A stretch of 64,000 bases of DNA from Sphingomonas profundi (lineage in GTDB: Bacteria; Pseudomonadota; Alphaproteobacteria; Sphingomonadales; Sphingomonadaceae), in the NCBI RefSeq assembly GCF_009739515.1, contig NZ_CP046535.1:620001-684000 (forward strand), read 5' to 3'. Shown one piece after another: positions 44,726 to 54,427 of this stretch. The notes under the pieces are model-generated. The model saw nothing but the letters and a program-made list of their open reading frames with translations. It did no database searches and was not told the origin of the DNA. The position numbers were made by a program, and so were the translations under genes. How positions within the stretch are numbered: the stretch's first letter is position 1; each line of letters starts with the position of its first letter.

Positions 44726-45502
44726 ATGGCGCAGTTCGCGAGCTGGTGCACTCATTGCGACACCCCCGTCGGCGCGCACTATATGCGTGTCCTGACCGGC
44801 GACGCTTCCCGCCTCCACTTCGGCATCGGCGCGACGGCCGCCATCGTGCCAGATCATTACGCTTCGGAAGAGCATGTCGCGCGCGTCTTGCGGATGCTTG
44901 GCAAGCCGGGTGCTGCGGCACTGATCGAGGAGAAGCTCCCAACGACAAAGGCGATCCGGTCGGGTGATCTCGGCGAGATCTATGCGACGGAGTGGATCGC
45001 AGCCAACACGGTCTACCAAGTCCCTGTCAAGCGCCTGCGGTGGAAGGACCACCGCAACATGGCCATGCGCGGGGAGGACGTGATCGGGATCGCGCTTGAT
45101 CCTGCGACCGCTCAACTTTCGTTCCTGAAGACGGAGGCAAAGAGCCGGGCAAATCTGACGTCCCGCGTCCTGACTGAGGCTCGGGCGGGCTTGGATAAGG
45201 AAGGCGGCCTGCCTTCGGCGCACGCGCTCAGCTTTATTTCCGCGCGGTTGGTGGAGCTCGGCAACCTGCCGCTCGCCGATGCGATCGACAATGCCACCCT
45301 GAACGTCGGCATCCCGCCCGCAACGGTACGGCATCTCCTGTTCACGTTCTCGGGCAATGCCCCGGACGGACTGCTGACGGACGCACTTCGAACCTACGCC
45401 GGCATCTATGGCCAGTGGAGTGTCGGCCTGAGGGTCGATGGCCATACTGCCTTCGTTGGTGCCGTTTACGACAAGGTGATCGCCGATGCCCACTACCCCT
45501 GA
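44726..45502 (+). CDS. hamA: Hachiman-like HamA (DUF1837) nuclease-type effector
   Basis: 258 residues. The DUF1837/PD-(D/E)xK pattern is visible: SGDLGEIYATEWI (Glu at about 84), RGEDVIGIA (Asp 118) and LKTEAKS (Glu 137, Lys 139), followed by helices. In characterised Hachiman systems HamA is a DNase held inactive by the helicase HamB and released on phage-related DNA signals. ATG at 44726 follows GGAGGGAGGGC; the 20-residue upstream extension is dropped. hamB starts inside this gene with a 17-base overlap, so the two are one operon. CTHC near the start is an extra cysteine pair of unknown role. Confidence 0.75.
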   Translation: MAQFASWCTHCDTPVGAHYMRVLTGDASRLHFGIGATAAIVPDHYASEEHVARVLRMLGKPGAAALIEEKLPTTKAIRSGDLGEIYATEWIAANTVYQVPVKRLRWKDHRNMAMRGEDVIGIALDPATAQLSFLKTEAKSRANLTSRVLTEARAGLDKEGGLPSAHALSFISARLVELGNLPLADAIDNATLNVGIPPATVRHLLFTFSGNAPDGLLTDALRTYAGIYGQWSVGLRVDGHTAFVGAVYDKVIADAHYP

Positions 45503-48500
45503 GGCGATCAAAGCGGCGGTGGAAGTCGCAGCCTCGGCTGGCTTTCGCGGAAGGCTTCTCGCCCGCGGCCAGGCGAGGGCGATGATCTGGCGCGACGGCG
45601 TCCTACCGCCCGATGCGCCGCCTTTTACGCCGCAGCTGAGCTACGACCTGACAACCTACGCCTACGCGCTGCTCGATTTGGGATTGCGGCTGCGAGAGCT
45701 CGAAGGTGATCAGCCTGCCGCGCGCAGCGCATTCGAGCAAGCAGCGACTGCGCTCGAGTCGGTTATCGCGAAAGGCAGTCCCACTGAACCAGAACGCGAC
45801 TTCCATTTCATCATGGCTGCGGGGGCTTATCACCTCGCCCATCTATCGGCGCGCGCATACTCCTTACTCAGTATCGTTGCCGCTGATGCAAACTTCTCGC
45901 AGACCGAACGTGCGCTCGGCCTGTTGATGCGGCGCGATTTCACTGCCCTCGAGGAGATGGTGCTAGCGTTCAAGAGCGCCGGAATGGGCAGCGACGCACG
46001 GATCACCGCTGGGATCGCGGCCGCGCTCGATGCCGCGGCTGTCCCTGTTCGCGAGGGAACTGTCGACGCCTCCGTCGACAGCGATCCGGCAGACACCCTC
46101 ATCGAGAGTGTCGATATCGCTCTCACGGACGGCTTCTTCGGGGCCATCGCCACCTACCTGCTGGCGCTCGCGCGAGGTGAGCAGGCGCTCGTCGATGCAA
46201 GCCTTGCTCGACTGCGGCTAGGCCTCAGTGCTGCAGCGGAGCTGAACCTCGTCCCGCAATGGTGGGCCCACCGCCTCGCCGTACACCTGCTGAGCGACTT
46301 GTGGGCTACGAGCTTCCATCAGCGAGTGCCCCTCGTCCCGGCGGGTCCGCCCGCCGCCGGCTGGGCGAGCCTTCGCGAGCTGTTCATCGCCCTCCTCTTC
46401 CGGCGCGAGCGTGCCGAGGTGGACTTGTGGCCATCGCAGATCGACGCGGCCGCCCGCGCTGCTGATCAGCTCGATGACCTCGTGGTTTCCCTCCCGACCA
46501 GCGCCGGCAAGACTCGCATCGCCGAACTTGCCATCCTGCGCTGCTTGGCAGGCGAGCGCCGGGTGATGTTCGTGACGCCGCTCCGTGCATTGTCGGCGCA
46601 GACCGAGGCGACGCTGCAGCGCACCTTTGCGCCGCTCGGGAAGACCATCTCCGCGCTCTACGGGAGCATCGGCGATAGCGGCCTCGACGAGGACGCGATC
46701 CGCCAACGTCATATCGTGGTCGCAACACCGGAGAAGCTCGACTTCGCCCTCCGCAACGACCCCTCGTTGCTCGATGATGTCGGCTTGCTCGTTTTCGACG
46801 AGGGGCACATGATCGGCCTCAACGAACGCGAGGTCCGGTATGAAATCCAGATCCAACGGCTGCTGCGGCGCCAGGACGCGGCCGATCGGCGGATCGTCTG
46901 CCTGTCCGCGATCCTCCCGGACGGCGACCAGCTCGAGGATTTCGCGGCCTGGCTGCGCCGGGACTCACCCGGCGGGTTGATCAAGAACGATTGGCGCCCG
47001 ACCCGTCTCCGGTTTGGCGAGGTGACCTGGAATGGGCAGACCGCCCGCTTGAATCTCCGCGTCGCCGAGGAGCGGCCTTGGGTCACGACCTATCTCACCG
47101 GCGCCCCGCCGCCGCACTTCGCGCCCCCTAAGCGGCTTCGAACTGCGCTCTACCCAAACAATCAGCGCGAACTCTGCCTCGCCACTGCGTGGCGGCTGGT
47201 GGACGACGGGCAGACCGTGCTGATCTACTGCCCCGAGCGTCGTGGTGTCGGCCCGTTTGCCGACGTGATCGTCGATCTACATGAGCGCGGAGCGCTGGCA
47301 TCGCTGCTTACATGCGACCCTAATTTGCTCAACACGGCGCTGACGCTGGGCGAGGAGTGGCTGGGAGCCGGTCACCCGATCCTTCGCTGCCTCCAACTGG
47401 GTGTGGCACTGCACCATGGGGCGCTGCCGGCGGCGTACCGGAAGGAGATCGAGCGGCTGCTGCGCCGAGGCATCCTAAAGGTGACAATCTCGTCGCCAAC
47501 GCTAGCGCAGGGTCTGAACTTGTCAGCGACCGCAGTGGTCATGTCGTCGCTCTATCGAGCCGGTACCCGGATTGAGGCATCCGAGTTCAAGAATGTGATC
47601 GGTCGCGCCGGCCGCGCCTATATAGACGTCGAAGGCCTTGTCCTCTTTCCGATCTTCGATCACCACACGAAGCGGCGGCGCGCTTGGGAGGGTCTGATCG
47701 AAGACCTCGGCGCCCGCGAGATGGAAAGCGGGCTGGTCAGGCTCGTCGCGGAGCTGCTGGTGCGTATGAACCGCCTAGTCGATGGCGACGCCAACCAGCT
47801 CGTCGAGTACGTGGTCAATAACGCCGCCGCGTGGCAGTTCCCGGAGCTGATCGGTGAGCAACCGGAGGTCCGGGAGCGCGCCCGGCTCGCTTGGGATCAG
47901 CAGCTCGCGATGCTGGATACGGCGATCCTGAGCTTGATCGGCGACGAAGACGTTGCGGATGATGCGATCGCCCGGACGCTTGATGCTGTGCTACAGGCCT
48001 CGCTCTGGCAGCGGCGGCTCCGACGTCTCCCTGCCCCGACCCAGCTAGCCCTTCAAACCGCGATCGTGACCCGCGCGCGCGTGATCTGGAACGAGACAAC
48101 GGCGGCGCAACGCAGGGGATATTTTCTGGCAGGAGTGGGGCTCCAATCAGGGCACGCCCTCGATGCGGTCGCAGCCGATGCCAACCAACTCCTGGTGCAG
48201 GCGAACGGCGCGATACTGAACGGCGATGCCGACGGTGCAATCGCCGCGATCACCGCGATCGCGGAGCGGGTCTTCACGTTTGCGCCGTTCATGCCCGAGC
48301 CTCTGCCCGCGAACTGGCGGCAGGTTCTGCGCTCCTGGCTTCTCGGCGAGCCGCTGGCCGCCGCGGCAGCCGATGATTCGAGCGATGTGCTCCGCTTTGT
48401 CGAAAACGGCCTCGTCTACCGCCTGCCGTGGGCGCTGGAGTCGATCCGCGTCCGTGCGGTCGCCAATGGCGACCTGATTGGCGATCTCCCTCTCGACAAC

Positions 48501-49049
48501 TTTGAGCTCGGGCTGGCGGTCCCCGCGGTGGAAACGGGAACCCTCAGCCTTCAGGCCACCTACCTGATCCAGGCCGGCTTCAACTCGCGCTTGGCAGCGA
48601 TCAAGGCTGTCGCCGACACGGAGGCGTCCTTCACATCGGCGGCGGAGCTGCGCGCCTGGTTGAGGAGTCCGGAAGTCACGACTTGGAGCGCGGCGCCAGA
48701 CTGGCCGACCGCGGCGACCAAGCCGATGTGGCTCGAATGGGTCTACGGGTTCGTGCCTACGGATAGCCGCGCGTGGGCAGAGCGGCGCTACCAGGTCGGC
48801 GTGAAGTGGACCAGCTTCCCTCCGCCCCCGCCGGGCATGCCGGTAAGGTTTCAGAACGTCGTCACGCGCTTGGCAGAGAACGTCACGACGGAGGAGCAAT
48901 TCGTGCTGTCACCCACGGGCGAGCGCATCGGCGACTTCGGCTGGGGGGTTGACCCGGCGCATCTGGGCTTGCTCCGCGCAACGGTCGCGAACGAGCCCGG
49001 CCGGATCGACATCAGCTACCTCGGTCCGGACGACCTCTGGGCATTGTAG
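45486..49049 (+). CDS. hamB: Hachiman-like HamB, Ski2-type SF2 helicase
   Basis: 1187 residues. An N-terminal region of about 300 residues precedes an SF2 helicase core: Walker A in SLPTSAGKTRIAE (about residue 335), RVMFVTPLRALSAQ, DEGH Walker B (about 437), LSAILPD (motif III), and in the second RecA domain SSPTLAQGLNLSATAVVMSS and VIGRAGRAYIDVEGL (motif VI). C-terminal 400 residues resemble the winged-helix and ratchet parts of Ski2/Hel308 helicases. In Hachiman the helicase senses DNA and controls HamA. Overlaps hamA by 17 bases and converges on the next gene. Confidence 0.8.
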   Translation: MPTTPEAIKAAVEVAASAGFRGRLLARGQARAMIWRDGVLPPDAPPFTPQLSYDLTTYAYALLDLGLRLRELEGDQPAARSAFEQAATALESVIAKGSPTEPERDFHFIMAAGAYHLAHLSARAYSLLSIVAADANFSQTERALGLLMRRDFTALEEMVLAFKSAGMGSDARITAGIAAALDAAAVPVREGTVDASVDSDPADTLIESVDIALTDGFFGAIATYLLALARGEQALVDASLARLRLGLSAAAELNLVPQWWAHRLAVHLLSDLWATSFHQRVPLVPAGPPAAGWASLRELFIALLFRRERAEVDLWPSQIDAAARAADQLDDLVVSLPTSAGKTRIAELAILRCLAGERRVMFVTPLRALSAQTEATLQRTFAPLGKTISALYGSIGDSGLDEDAIRQRHIVVATPEKLDFALRNDPSLLDDVGLLVFDEGHMIGLNEREVRYEIQIQRLLRRQDAADRRIVCLSAILPDGDQLEDFAAWLRRDSPGGLIKNDWRPTRLRFGEVTWNGQTARLNLRVAEERPWVTTYLTGAPPPHFAPPKRLRTALYPNNQRELCLATAWRLVDDGQTVLIYCPERRGVGPFADVIVDLHERGALASLLTCDPNLLNTALTLGEEWLGAGHPILRCLQLGVALHHGALPAAYRKEIERLLRRGILKVTISSPTLAQGLNLSATAVVMSSLYRAGTRIEASEFKNVIGRAGRAYIDVEGLVLFPIFDHHTKRRRAWEGLIEDLGAREMESGLVRLVAELLVRMNRLVDGDANQLVEYVVNNAAAWQFPELIGEQPEVRERARLAWDQQLAMLDTAILSLIGDEDVADDAIARTLDAVLQASLWQRRLRRLPAPTQLALQTAIVTRARVIWNETTAAQRRGYFLAGVGLQSGHALDAVAADANQLLVQANGAILNGDADGAIAAITAIAERVFTFAPFMPEPLPANWRQVLRSWLLGEPLAAAAADDSSDVLRFVENGLVYRLPWALESIRVRAVANGDLIGDLPLDNFELGLAVPAVETGTLSLQATYLIQAGFNSRLAAIKAVADTEASFTSAAELRAWLRSPEVTTWSAAPDWPTAATKPMWLEWVYGFVPTDSRAWAERRYQVGVKWTSFPPPPPGMPVRFQNVVTRLAENVTTEEQFVLSPTGERIGDFGWGVDPAHLGLLRATVANEPGRIDISYLGPDDLWAL

Positions 49050-49912
49050 CCTTCAGGCGTGCTCATGGGTGCCGCTGCCGTCCTCGTGGCTGCGCCTCGC
49101 TTCGTCGACCTCCTGCCGCGAGCGCGTTGCCTGAGCCTCTTGACGTAGGCGCCGTCGACCAGCTGGTCTGGCGGGAGATCGAGCGCGCAGTTCGCGAGTG
49201 ATGCGATCACGTTGTCGGTCAGGCGGAGCCCCGGCGGGAGCGTGCCGAAACGCCCGTCGCTGTTTTCGTCGATCGCCTCGTAGAGGGCCTTGAAGAAGTC
49301 GGCGCGAGACCGACGGTTGCCCTTTGTCGCCGCGGCCGTGATCGGATCGGTCGCCTCGAGCTGGACGTGCTCGGCGTCGCGCCCGAGCGCCGCCACCACC
49401 TCGTGGATCCGGGGCCAGTATTTCAGGTCGAACTCACCGCGAAGCGATGCCATCTTCTGCTTGACCCATGACTTGTAGAGATAATTGTCGCTCGCGGCAT
49501 CCTCGATCACCCGGCAGATATGATAGTGGGTATTGCCGGAGAAACCGGAACGGTCGTGCAACTCGGACCGTTCGACGAGTAGAGAAGCCAGTTCGGCAGC
49601 ACGCGTCGCAATCAGTTCATTGACCTTGAGCAGCCGATCGCGGGCTGCACAGGTTTGTGCGACTTGGCGTGGACTCCATAACGCCGCCGTGGTGACAACG
49701 ACGCCGAGCAGTTTTGGCACGCCGTAATGGCGCTCGCCAAGCCGATCGAAGATTTCGACGTAGGCGTCAGCCACTTCCGATCGCCGCTCAAGCAGGCGCT
49801 CGATGATGGCATTTTCACCCGCCAGGATGTCGTGGTCGCCATTGTAGGCGAGTTCTGCCCGCAAGGCGTCCTCGCATGCCTTGATCGCCTGATCGCGCTT
49901 GTCGTCGGTCAT
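49016..49912 (-). CDS. Hypothetical protein convergent with hamB
   Basis: 298 residues from the ATG at 49912 (GACGAAG upstream); longer starts exist up to 49972. Helical throughout, with a very basic C-terminus (RLRQRARGRRSTKRGAATR) that could bind nucleic acid. No family recognised. Its 3' end overlaps the hamB 3' end by 34 bases, an antisense overlap that could link their expression. Could be a defence accessory, but there is no direct support. Confidence 0.5.
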   Translation of the reverse strand: MTDDKRDQAIKACEDALRAELAYNGDHDILAGENAIIERLLERRSEVADAYVEIFDRLGERHYGVPKLLGVVVTTAALWSPRQVAQTCAARDRLLKVNELIATRAAELASLLVERSELHDRSGFSGNTHYHICRVIEDAASDNYLYKSWVKQKMASLRGEFDLKYWPRIHEVVAALGRDAEHVQLEATDPITAAATKGNRRSRADFFKALYEAIDENSDGRFGTLPPGLRLTDNVIASLANCALDLPPDQLVDGAYVKRLRQRARGRRSTKRGAATRTAAAPMSTPEGYNAQRSSGPR

Positions 49913-50082
49913 CTTCGTCTCGTCCACTGTCACCCGGAGAGCGGTAGCCTCGCGCTTTGGCCCTGTCGGCACCTCAAACCCAAAAATGCGTCAGTGCGTC
50001 GGATACCTGTGGACACCGGCTCCGACCGCCGCTTGAAGCAACTCCGACACGCGATCGCGTCAACGCAGCTGAAAGGACAGCC

Positions 50083-50424
50083 ATGGCCGAGGCGGACCGC
50101 GTCACGATCGATATACCCGAGTTCGCGACGATGTCCGATGACGATGTCGCGGCACACCCTCTGATGCGGGTCTTGGATGGACGCTGCAGCCCGCTTACGC
50201 CAGCTGCCATCAAACCCATGCGCCATCGCGGCAGCGCCGGCGGCACGACTATTCCCCTGCAAAGAATGGGGTCTTCTTCGCATTTGGATCATTCGGGGTT
50301 TCCAATTGCGTCCGTGGGTTACATCACCGTCATAACGGTGATGGGACGTCCTGGGTTAGCCAAGAACAGGGGCTTGGTGTGGTGTCTGAAATATCGGGGG
50401 CGTCGGATCGGCAGAGTGCGGTAA
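50083..50424 (+). CDS. Possible small hypothetical protein
   Basis: 113 residues. A good site (GAAAGGACAG) precedes the ATG, and the first 45 residues (VTIDIPEFATMSDDDVAAHP) look protein-like. The remainder has unusual composition, so it may be a truncated or frameshifted gene. It overlaps the start of the next gene by about 40 bases. Confidence 0.3.
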   Translation: MAEADRVTIDIPEFATMSDDDVAAHPLMRVLDGRCSPLTPAAIKPMRHRGSAGGTTIPLQRMGSSSHLDHSGFPIASVGYITVITVMGRPGLAKNRGLVWCLKYRGRRIGRVR

Positions 50425-51032
50425 GGTTGCTCGCATGTATCGACGCGGCGGGGGCTGCGGCGGACGCAGGCCAGTGGGACGAGGATATCGTTGCTTCGCT
50501 GCACGCGCAGTCGCGGTTACAGGCGCTCGACTTCTGGATGCGCAATCCGGACTATCTTGCAAATGAGCTTCTGACCGTCTTCGAGGAAACGGGCGACGCA
50601 TCGCTCGTCCAGCTGGCCGAGCGCATATTTGACGATCGCGAGCCGGATCTTCGGCGCCTGCCGATGATCCGCTACCACTTTGGGGCCTTTGAGCCGCTCG
50701 ACAATGCGCTGTCGATCCTTGTCGCGGCAGGTCTCCTGAAGATCAGGCGTCAGGGATCACCGGGCCAGGTTCGCGAGCATATCTACCTGCTGACTATCAA
50801 GGGCCGCGAGGCGATGGCGTCGCTAGCCGCGGCCGCTCCGGAACTGGCCTGGTACCGCGATCGCGCAGCGATCGTCACTCGCATTGCCGGTGACAAGGGC
50901 GGTAGGGCGCTCAAGGACCGGCAATATCTCCAGGCTGAATATGCCGGGACCGAGCTCAACCATATTATCGCGCCGATCACCGAGCGCGTGCGCAAAAGGC
51001 TGGACTCCATTCTGGAAAGGGCCGGACGATGA
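50382..51032 (+). CDS. Winged-helix protein, possible ABC-3C middle component
   Basis: 216 residues. The central part (MIRYHFGAFEPLDNALSILVAAGLLKIRRQG, quoted here in parts: LDNALSILVAAGLL and REHIYLLTIKGREAM) has the form of a winged helix with wing and final strand, like the middle components of ABC-three-component defence systems. GTG start (a second GTG is one codon earlier). Its stop overlaps the ATG of the SMC-like ATPase gene (ATGA), the usual coupling of such pairs. The assignment is by pattern and neighbourhood only. Confidence 0.45.
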   Translation: MSEISGASDRQSAVRLLACIDAAGAAADAGQWDEDIVASLHAQSRLQALDFWMRNPDYLANELLTVFEETGDASLVQLAERIFDDREPDLRRLPMIRYHFGAFEPLDNALSILVAAGLLKIRRQGSPGQVREHIYLLTIKGREAMASLAAAAPELAWYRDRAAIVTRIAGDKGGRALKDRQYLQAEYAGTELNHIIAPITERVRKRLDSILERAGR

Positions 51033-51885
51033 CGGCAAGCTGGCTCGAGACAGTGGCGAAAAAGGCAGGCATGAGCCCGGCCGAGGCCGAGATAGCGCTT
51101 CGCAGGAGGGGCATCACAGCGGACCGTCCGATGCGCCCTGCGCGGACGCTGACCATCACTGCAATTGCGTTCAAGGGCGAGAAGGGCGTCAAGGCGCAGG
51201 GTGCGATCGATTTCTGCTGGGGGGGGGTTGAAGCCAGGCATTTGGGCGATCACCAGCGAGAAGAATTTTGCCGGAAAGTCGAGCATAATCGAGATCATCC
51301 TGTGGTGCCTGCGCGGGATGCCCAAGGACCTTCAGGGCGATGTGCGTAAGTGGCTGAGCTGGGTTACCCTGGACTTCCTTGTCGATGCCCAGCCTTATCG
51401 TATCGAGTTCACCGTCGAGGCCGGTGTTCCCACCGGCACGCTGATGCTCATTCGGCCGGGCGGCGCGCCAACGATCGTCGATCGCTTTTCCTCGGACGAG
51501 GGATTCGCGGCCGCCATGTCGCAATTCATGATGAACACGCTCGATCTTGATCCCATCCCTGCGATGCAGGGCAAGGAAGGCGACAAGACGGCGGTCGAAC
51601 ATGGCTGGACGGCCTTGTCGGGCGGACTCTATTTCGGCGGCGACCACAAGCTGCTGCTGGGCGATGTCCAGATGGGCGGGCTGCCTGCCCGCATGCTGCA
51701 GATGTATGTCGGACTCCCCTGGGCGCTGACGGTGATGCAGGCACGCACCGTCAAGAAGGAGGTCGAGCAGGAGCAGGACCAGAGCTACAAGGCAGCGGCG
51801 CGCGCGGCGGCGGAAGCGACAAAGGCGCGAACGCGCCTCGAGACCGATCTCGCGGGAGCGCAAAAGACGCTGGCAGGGCTAAGTT
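51029..51885 (+). pseudogene. SMC/Rad50-like ATPase, frameshifted and truncated by IS21
   Basis: The N-terminus (LTITAIAFKGEKGVK...) and, in the next frame, SEKNFAGKSSIIEIILWCLRG give an SMC-type Walker A; a run of nine G at 51219-51227 separates the two frames, and eight G would join them. After about residue 215 a coiled coil begins (KKEVEQEQDQSYKAAARAAA) and is cut by the IS21 end at 51886. The C-terminal ATPase half is not in the window. Originally it was probably a several-hundred-residue ATPase of a defence or DNA-structure-sensing system. Confidence 0.75.
51219..51227 (+). repeat. Homopolymer of nine G at a frameshift
   Basis: Nine consecutive G lie exactly where the SMC-like gene changes frame. 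Such tracts are either sequencing errors or phase-variable switches. Eight G would restore the frame. Confidence 0.85.
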
Positions 51886-51997
51886 TGTGAATCAGCGTGC
51901 AATGTTGACCCCGTTCGGGGCTGATCGGCGTGCAAAATTGACCCCCCTGAACTGAGCGGTTCACGCCCGGCGCTTTGCGCAGGAGCGGTCGGGGAGA

Positions 51998-53561
51998 ATG
52001 CTGGTCGTGGAGACGGTGGCGCGCATCCGGCGCGAGTTCTACGTCAAGGGTAAGAGCATCAAGGAGATCGTGCGCGACCTGCGGGTGTCGCGGAACACGG
52101 TGCGCAAGGTGCTGCGGTCCGGCGAGACGGACTTCTCCTACGAGCGGACGGTGCAGCCGCTGCCGAAGCTCGGGCCATGGTCGGCGGATCTCGAGCGGCT
52201 GCTGGAGGCCAACGAGCGCAAGCAGCGGCGCGAGCGCCTGACGCTGGTCCGGGTGTACGAGGAGCTGCAGGGGCTGGGCTACCGCGGCGGCTACGATGCC
52301 GTGCGTCGCTATGCCACGGCATGGCAGCGTGAGCGGTCGGCGGTCACGGCCGCGGCCTACGTGCCGCTGAGCTTCGCGCCCGGCGAGGCCTACCAGTTCG
52401 ACTGGAGCCACGAGGTCGTCGTCATCGCCGGCGCGACGACGACGGTGAAGGTTGCGCACATGCGGCTCTGCCACAGCCGGATGTTCTTCGTGCGAGCTTA
52501 TCCGCGCGAGAGCCAGGAGATGGTGTTCGACGCCCACGACCGGGCGTTCGCCTTCTTCGGCGGCGCCTGTCAGCGCGGCATCTACGACAACATGAAGACC
52601 GCGGTGGACGCCATCTTCGTCGGTCGTGAGCGGCGCTACAACCGCCGCTTCCAGCAGATGTGCGGCCACTACCTCGTCGAGCCGGTGGCGTGCACGCCGG
52701 CATCGGGCTGGGAGAAGGGCCAGGTCGAGAACCAGGTCGGGCTCGTGCGCGAGCGCTTCTTCACGCCGCGGCTGCGCTTCAGGAGCTACGACGAGCTCAA
52801 CGCCTGGCTGCTCGACCGCTGCACCGCCCATGCCCAGCGTGCCGCGCATCCCGAGCTCAGGGACTACACAGTCTGGCAGGTGTTCGAGGCGGCCGACCAG
52901 CCTGCGCTCATCGCCTACCGTGGTCCCTTCGACGGCTTCCACGCCTTGCCGGCGGCGGTGTCGAAGACGCTGCTGGTCCGCTTCGACTACAACAAATACT
53001 CGGTGCACGCGAAGGCGGCGGGCGCCCGGTCGAGGTGCACGCCTATGCCGAGCGCATCGTCATCCGGCAGGACGGCGAAGTCGTCGGCGAGCATGCCCGG
53101 CGCTTCGGGCGCGACCAAACGGTCTACGACCCTTGGCACTATGTGCCGGTCCTCGAGCGCAAGCCGGGTGCGCTGAGGAACGGTGCGCCCTTCAGGACTG
53201 GCCGCTGCCGGTGGCGCTGGAACGCGTCAGGCGGAGGCTGGCGGGCCATGCCGACGGCGACCGCCAGATGGTGGGCATCCTGGCGGCGGTGACGACGGAC
53301 GGACTGGACGCCGTCGAGGCGGCCTGTGCCGAGGCGCTGGCCGGCGGCACCGTCAGCCGTGACGTCGTGCTCAACGTGCTCACCCGCCAGCGCCAGACCG
53401 CCGCGCCCGCCAGCATCGCCACGCCCGAGGCTCTGCGGCTCGCCCGCGAGCCCGTCGCCGACTGCGCCCGCTACGACAGCCTGAGGAGGCCTTATGGAAC
53501 GTCACGCCATCCTGGAGATGATGGGAACGCTGAAGCTCGTCGGCATGCGCCATGCCTATGA
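51998..53561 (+). pseudogene. istA: IS21 transposase IstA, copy B (multiple frameshifts)
   Basis: Same coding content as copy A: helix-turn-helix, DDE core, and the shared frameshift near 53020 that moves the PVEVHAYAERIVI part to another frame. In addition one base is missing near 53195 (CTTCAGGACTGG for CTTCAAGGACTGG), breaking the C-terminal part again. No complete transposase is encoded. Confidence 0.8.
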
Positions 53562-54226
53562 CGAGGTCGTCGCCGATGCCGTGAAGCGGCAGCACTCCGC
53601 TCAGCGCGTCGTCGGCGACCTGCTCAAGGCCGAGATAGACGAGAAGCAGGCCCGCTCCATCCGCTACCAGATGACGACCGCCAAGCTGCCGCTCGCCAAG
53701 GAGCTCGCCGACTTCGACTTCGCCGGCACCGGCATCAACGAAGGCCTGGTCCGCGATCTCGGCACGGGTGCCTTCCTCGAAGCGCAGCGCAACGTCGTGC
53801 TGGTCGGCGGCACCGGGACGGGCAAGACGCATCTCGCCATCGCCATGGGCCGTGCCTGCGTGCGGGGCGGAGCGAGGGTCCGCTTCTACAACACCGTCGA
53901 CCTCGTGAACCAGCTCGAGGCCGAGGCCCGTGCCGGCGCCCCGGGCGCATCGCCGACCACCTGTCGCGGCTCGACCTCGTCATCCTCGACGAGCTTGGCT
54001 ACCTGCCCTTCGCGCTCTCGGCGGCCAGTTGCTCTTCCACCTCGTCAGCAAGCTCTACGAGCAGACCTCGGTGGTGGTGACGACCAACCTTGCCTTCGGC
54101 GAGTGGCCCACGGTCTTCGGCGACGCCAAGATGACGACCGCGCTCCTCGACCGGCTCACCCACCACTGCGACATCGTCGAGACCGGCAACGAGAGCTGGC
54201 GCTTCAAGAACCGCGAAGCCGCCTGA
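53494..54226 (+). pseudogene. istB: IS21 helper ATPase IstB, copy B (two one-base deletions)
   Basis: Identical to the intact copy A up to the Walker A region ([14 protein letters not shown]), then one G is missing near 53935 and another near 54025. The intervening Walker B stretch falls out of frame and the original frame resumes at about 54020 ([16 protein letters not shown]). Copy A shows the intact sequence, so the losses are specific to this copy or to its consensus. Confidence 0.8.
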
Positions 54227-54427
54227 AACCCTTCCCCGGACCCCATCCCCAGGTTGACCCGGTGGGTCCACAGGCACCTCCCACGGCCGTCACCGCCTGC
54301 GCTCGTGGCGGCGCGCGGCGCCGGCCGCGGGGCCCTCCTGTGGACTACCGGGACAACCCGGCTGCCATCAGAAAAGGGGGTCAAACTTGCACGCCGATAC
54401 GGGGTCAACTTCCCGAGCCGATTGACA

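Larger units (their letters stand above)
51886..54427 (+). mobile_element. IS21-family insertion sequence, copy B (inverted relative to copy A)
   Basis: 2542 bp, nearly identical to copy A but in the opposite orientation. Ends TGTGAATCAGCG (51886) and, complemented, TGTCAATCGGCT (54427). It is six bases shorter than copy A; each difference I could place is loss of one base from a short run (an A pair near 53195, GGG to GG at about 53935 and 54025, C runs at about 54233-54252), plus one substitution. No flanking target duplication (AAGTT left, ATGGG right). Confidence 0.9.

Noticed and set aside
44555..45511. Upstream part of the minus-strand frame starting at 45511
   Set aside because: It runs antisense through hamA; only the part below 44554 has independent coding character.
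5577..51885. Simple inversion between the two IS21 copies explaining all broken genes
   Set aside because: Re-pairing the four flanks in either orientation restores neither a target duplication nor any of the truncated genes, so further deletions are needed.
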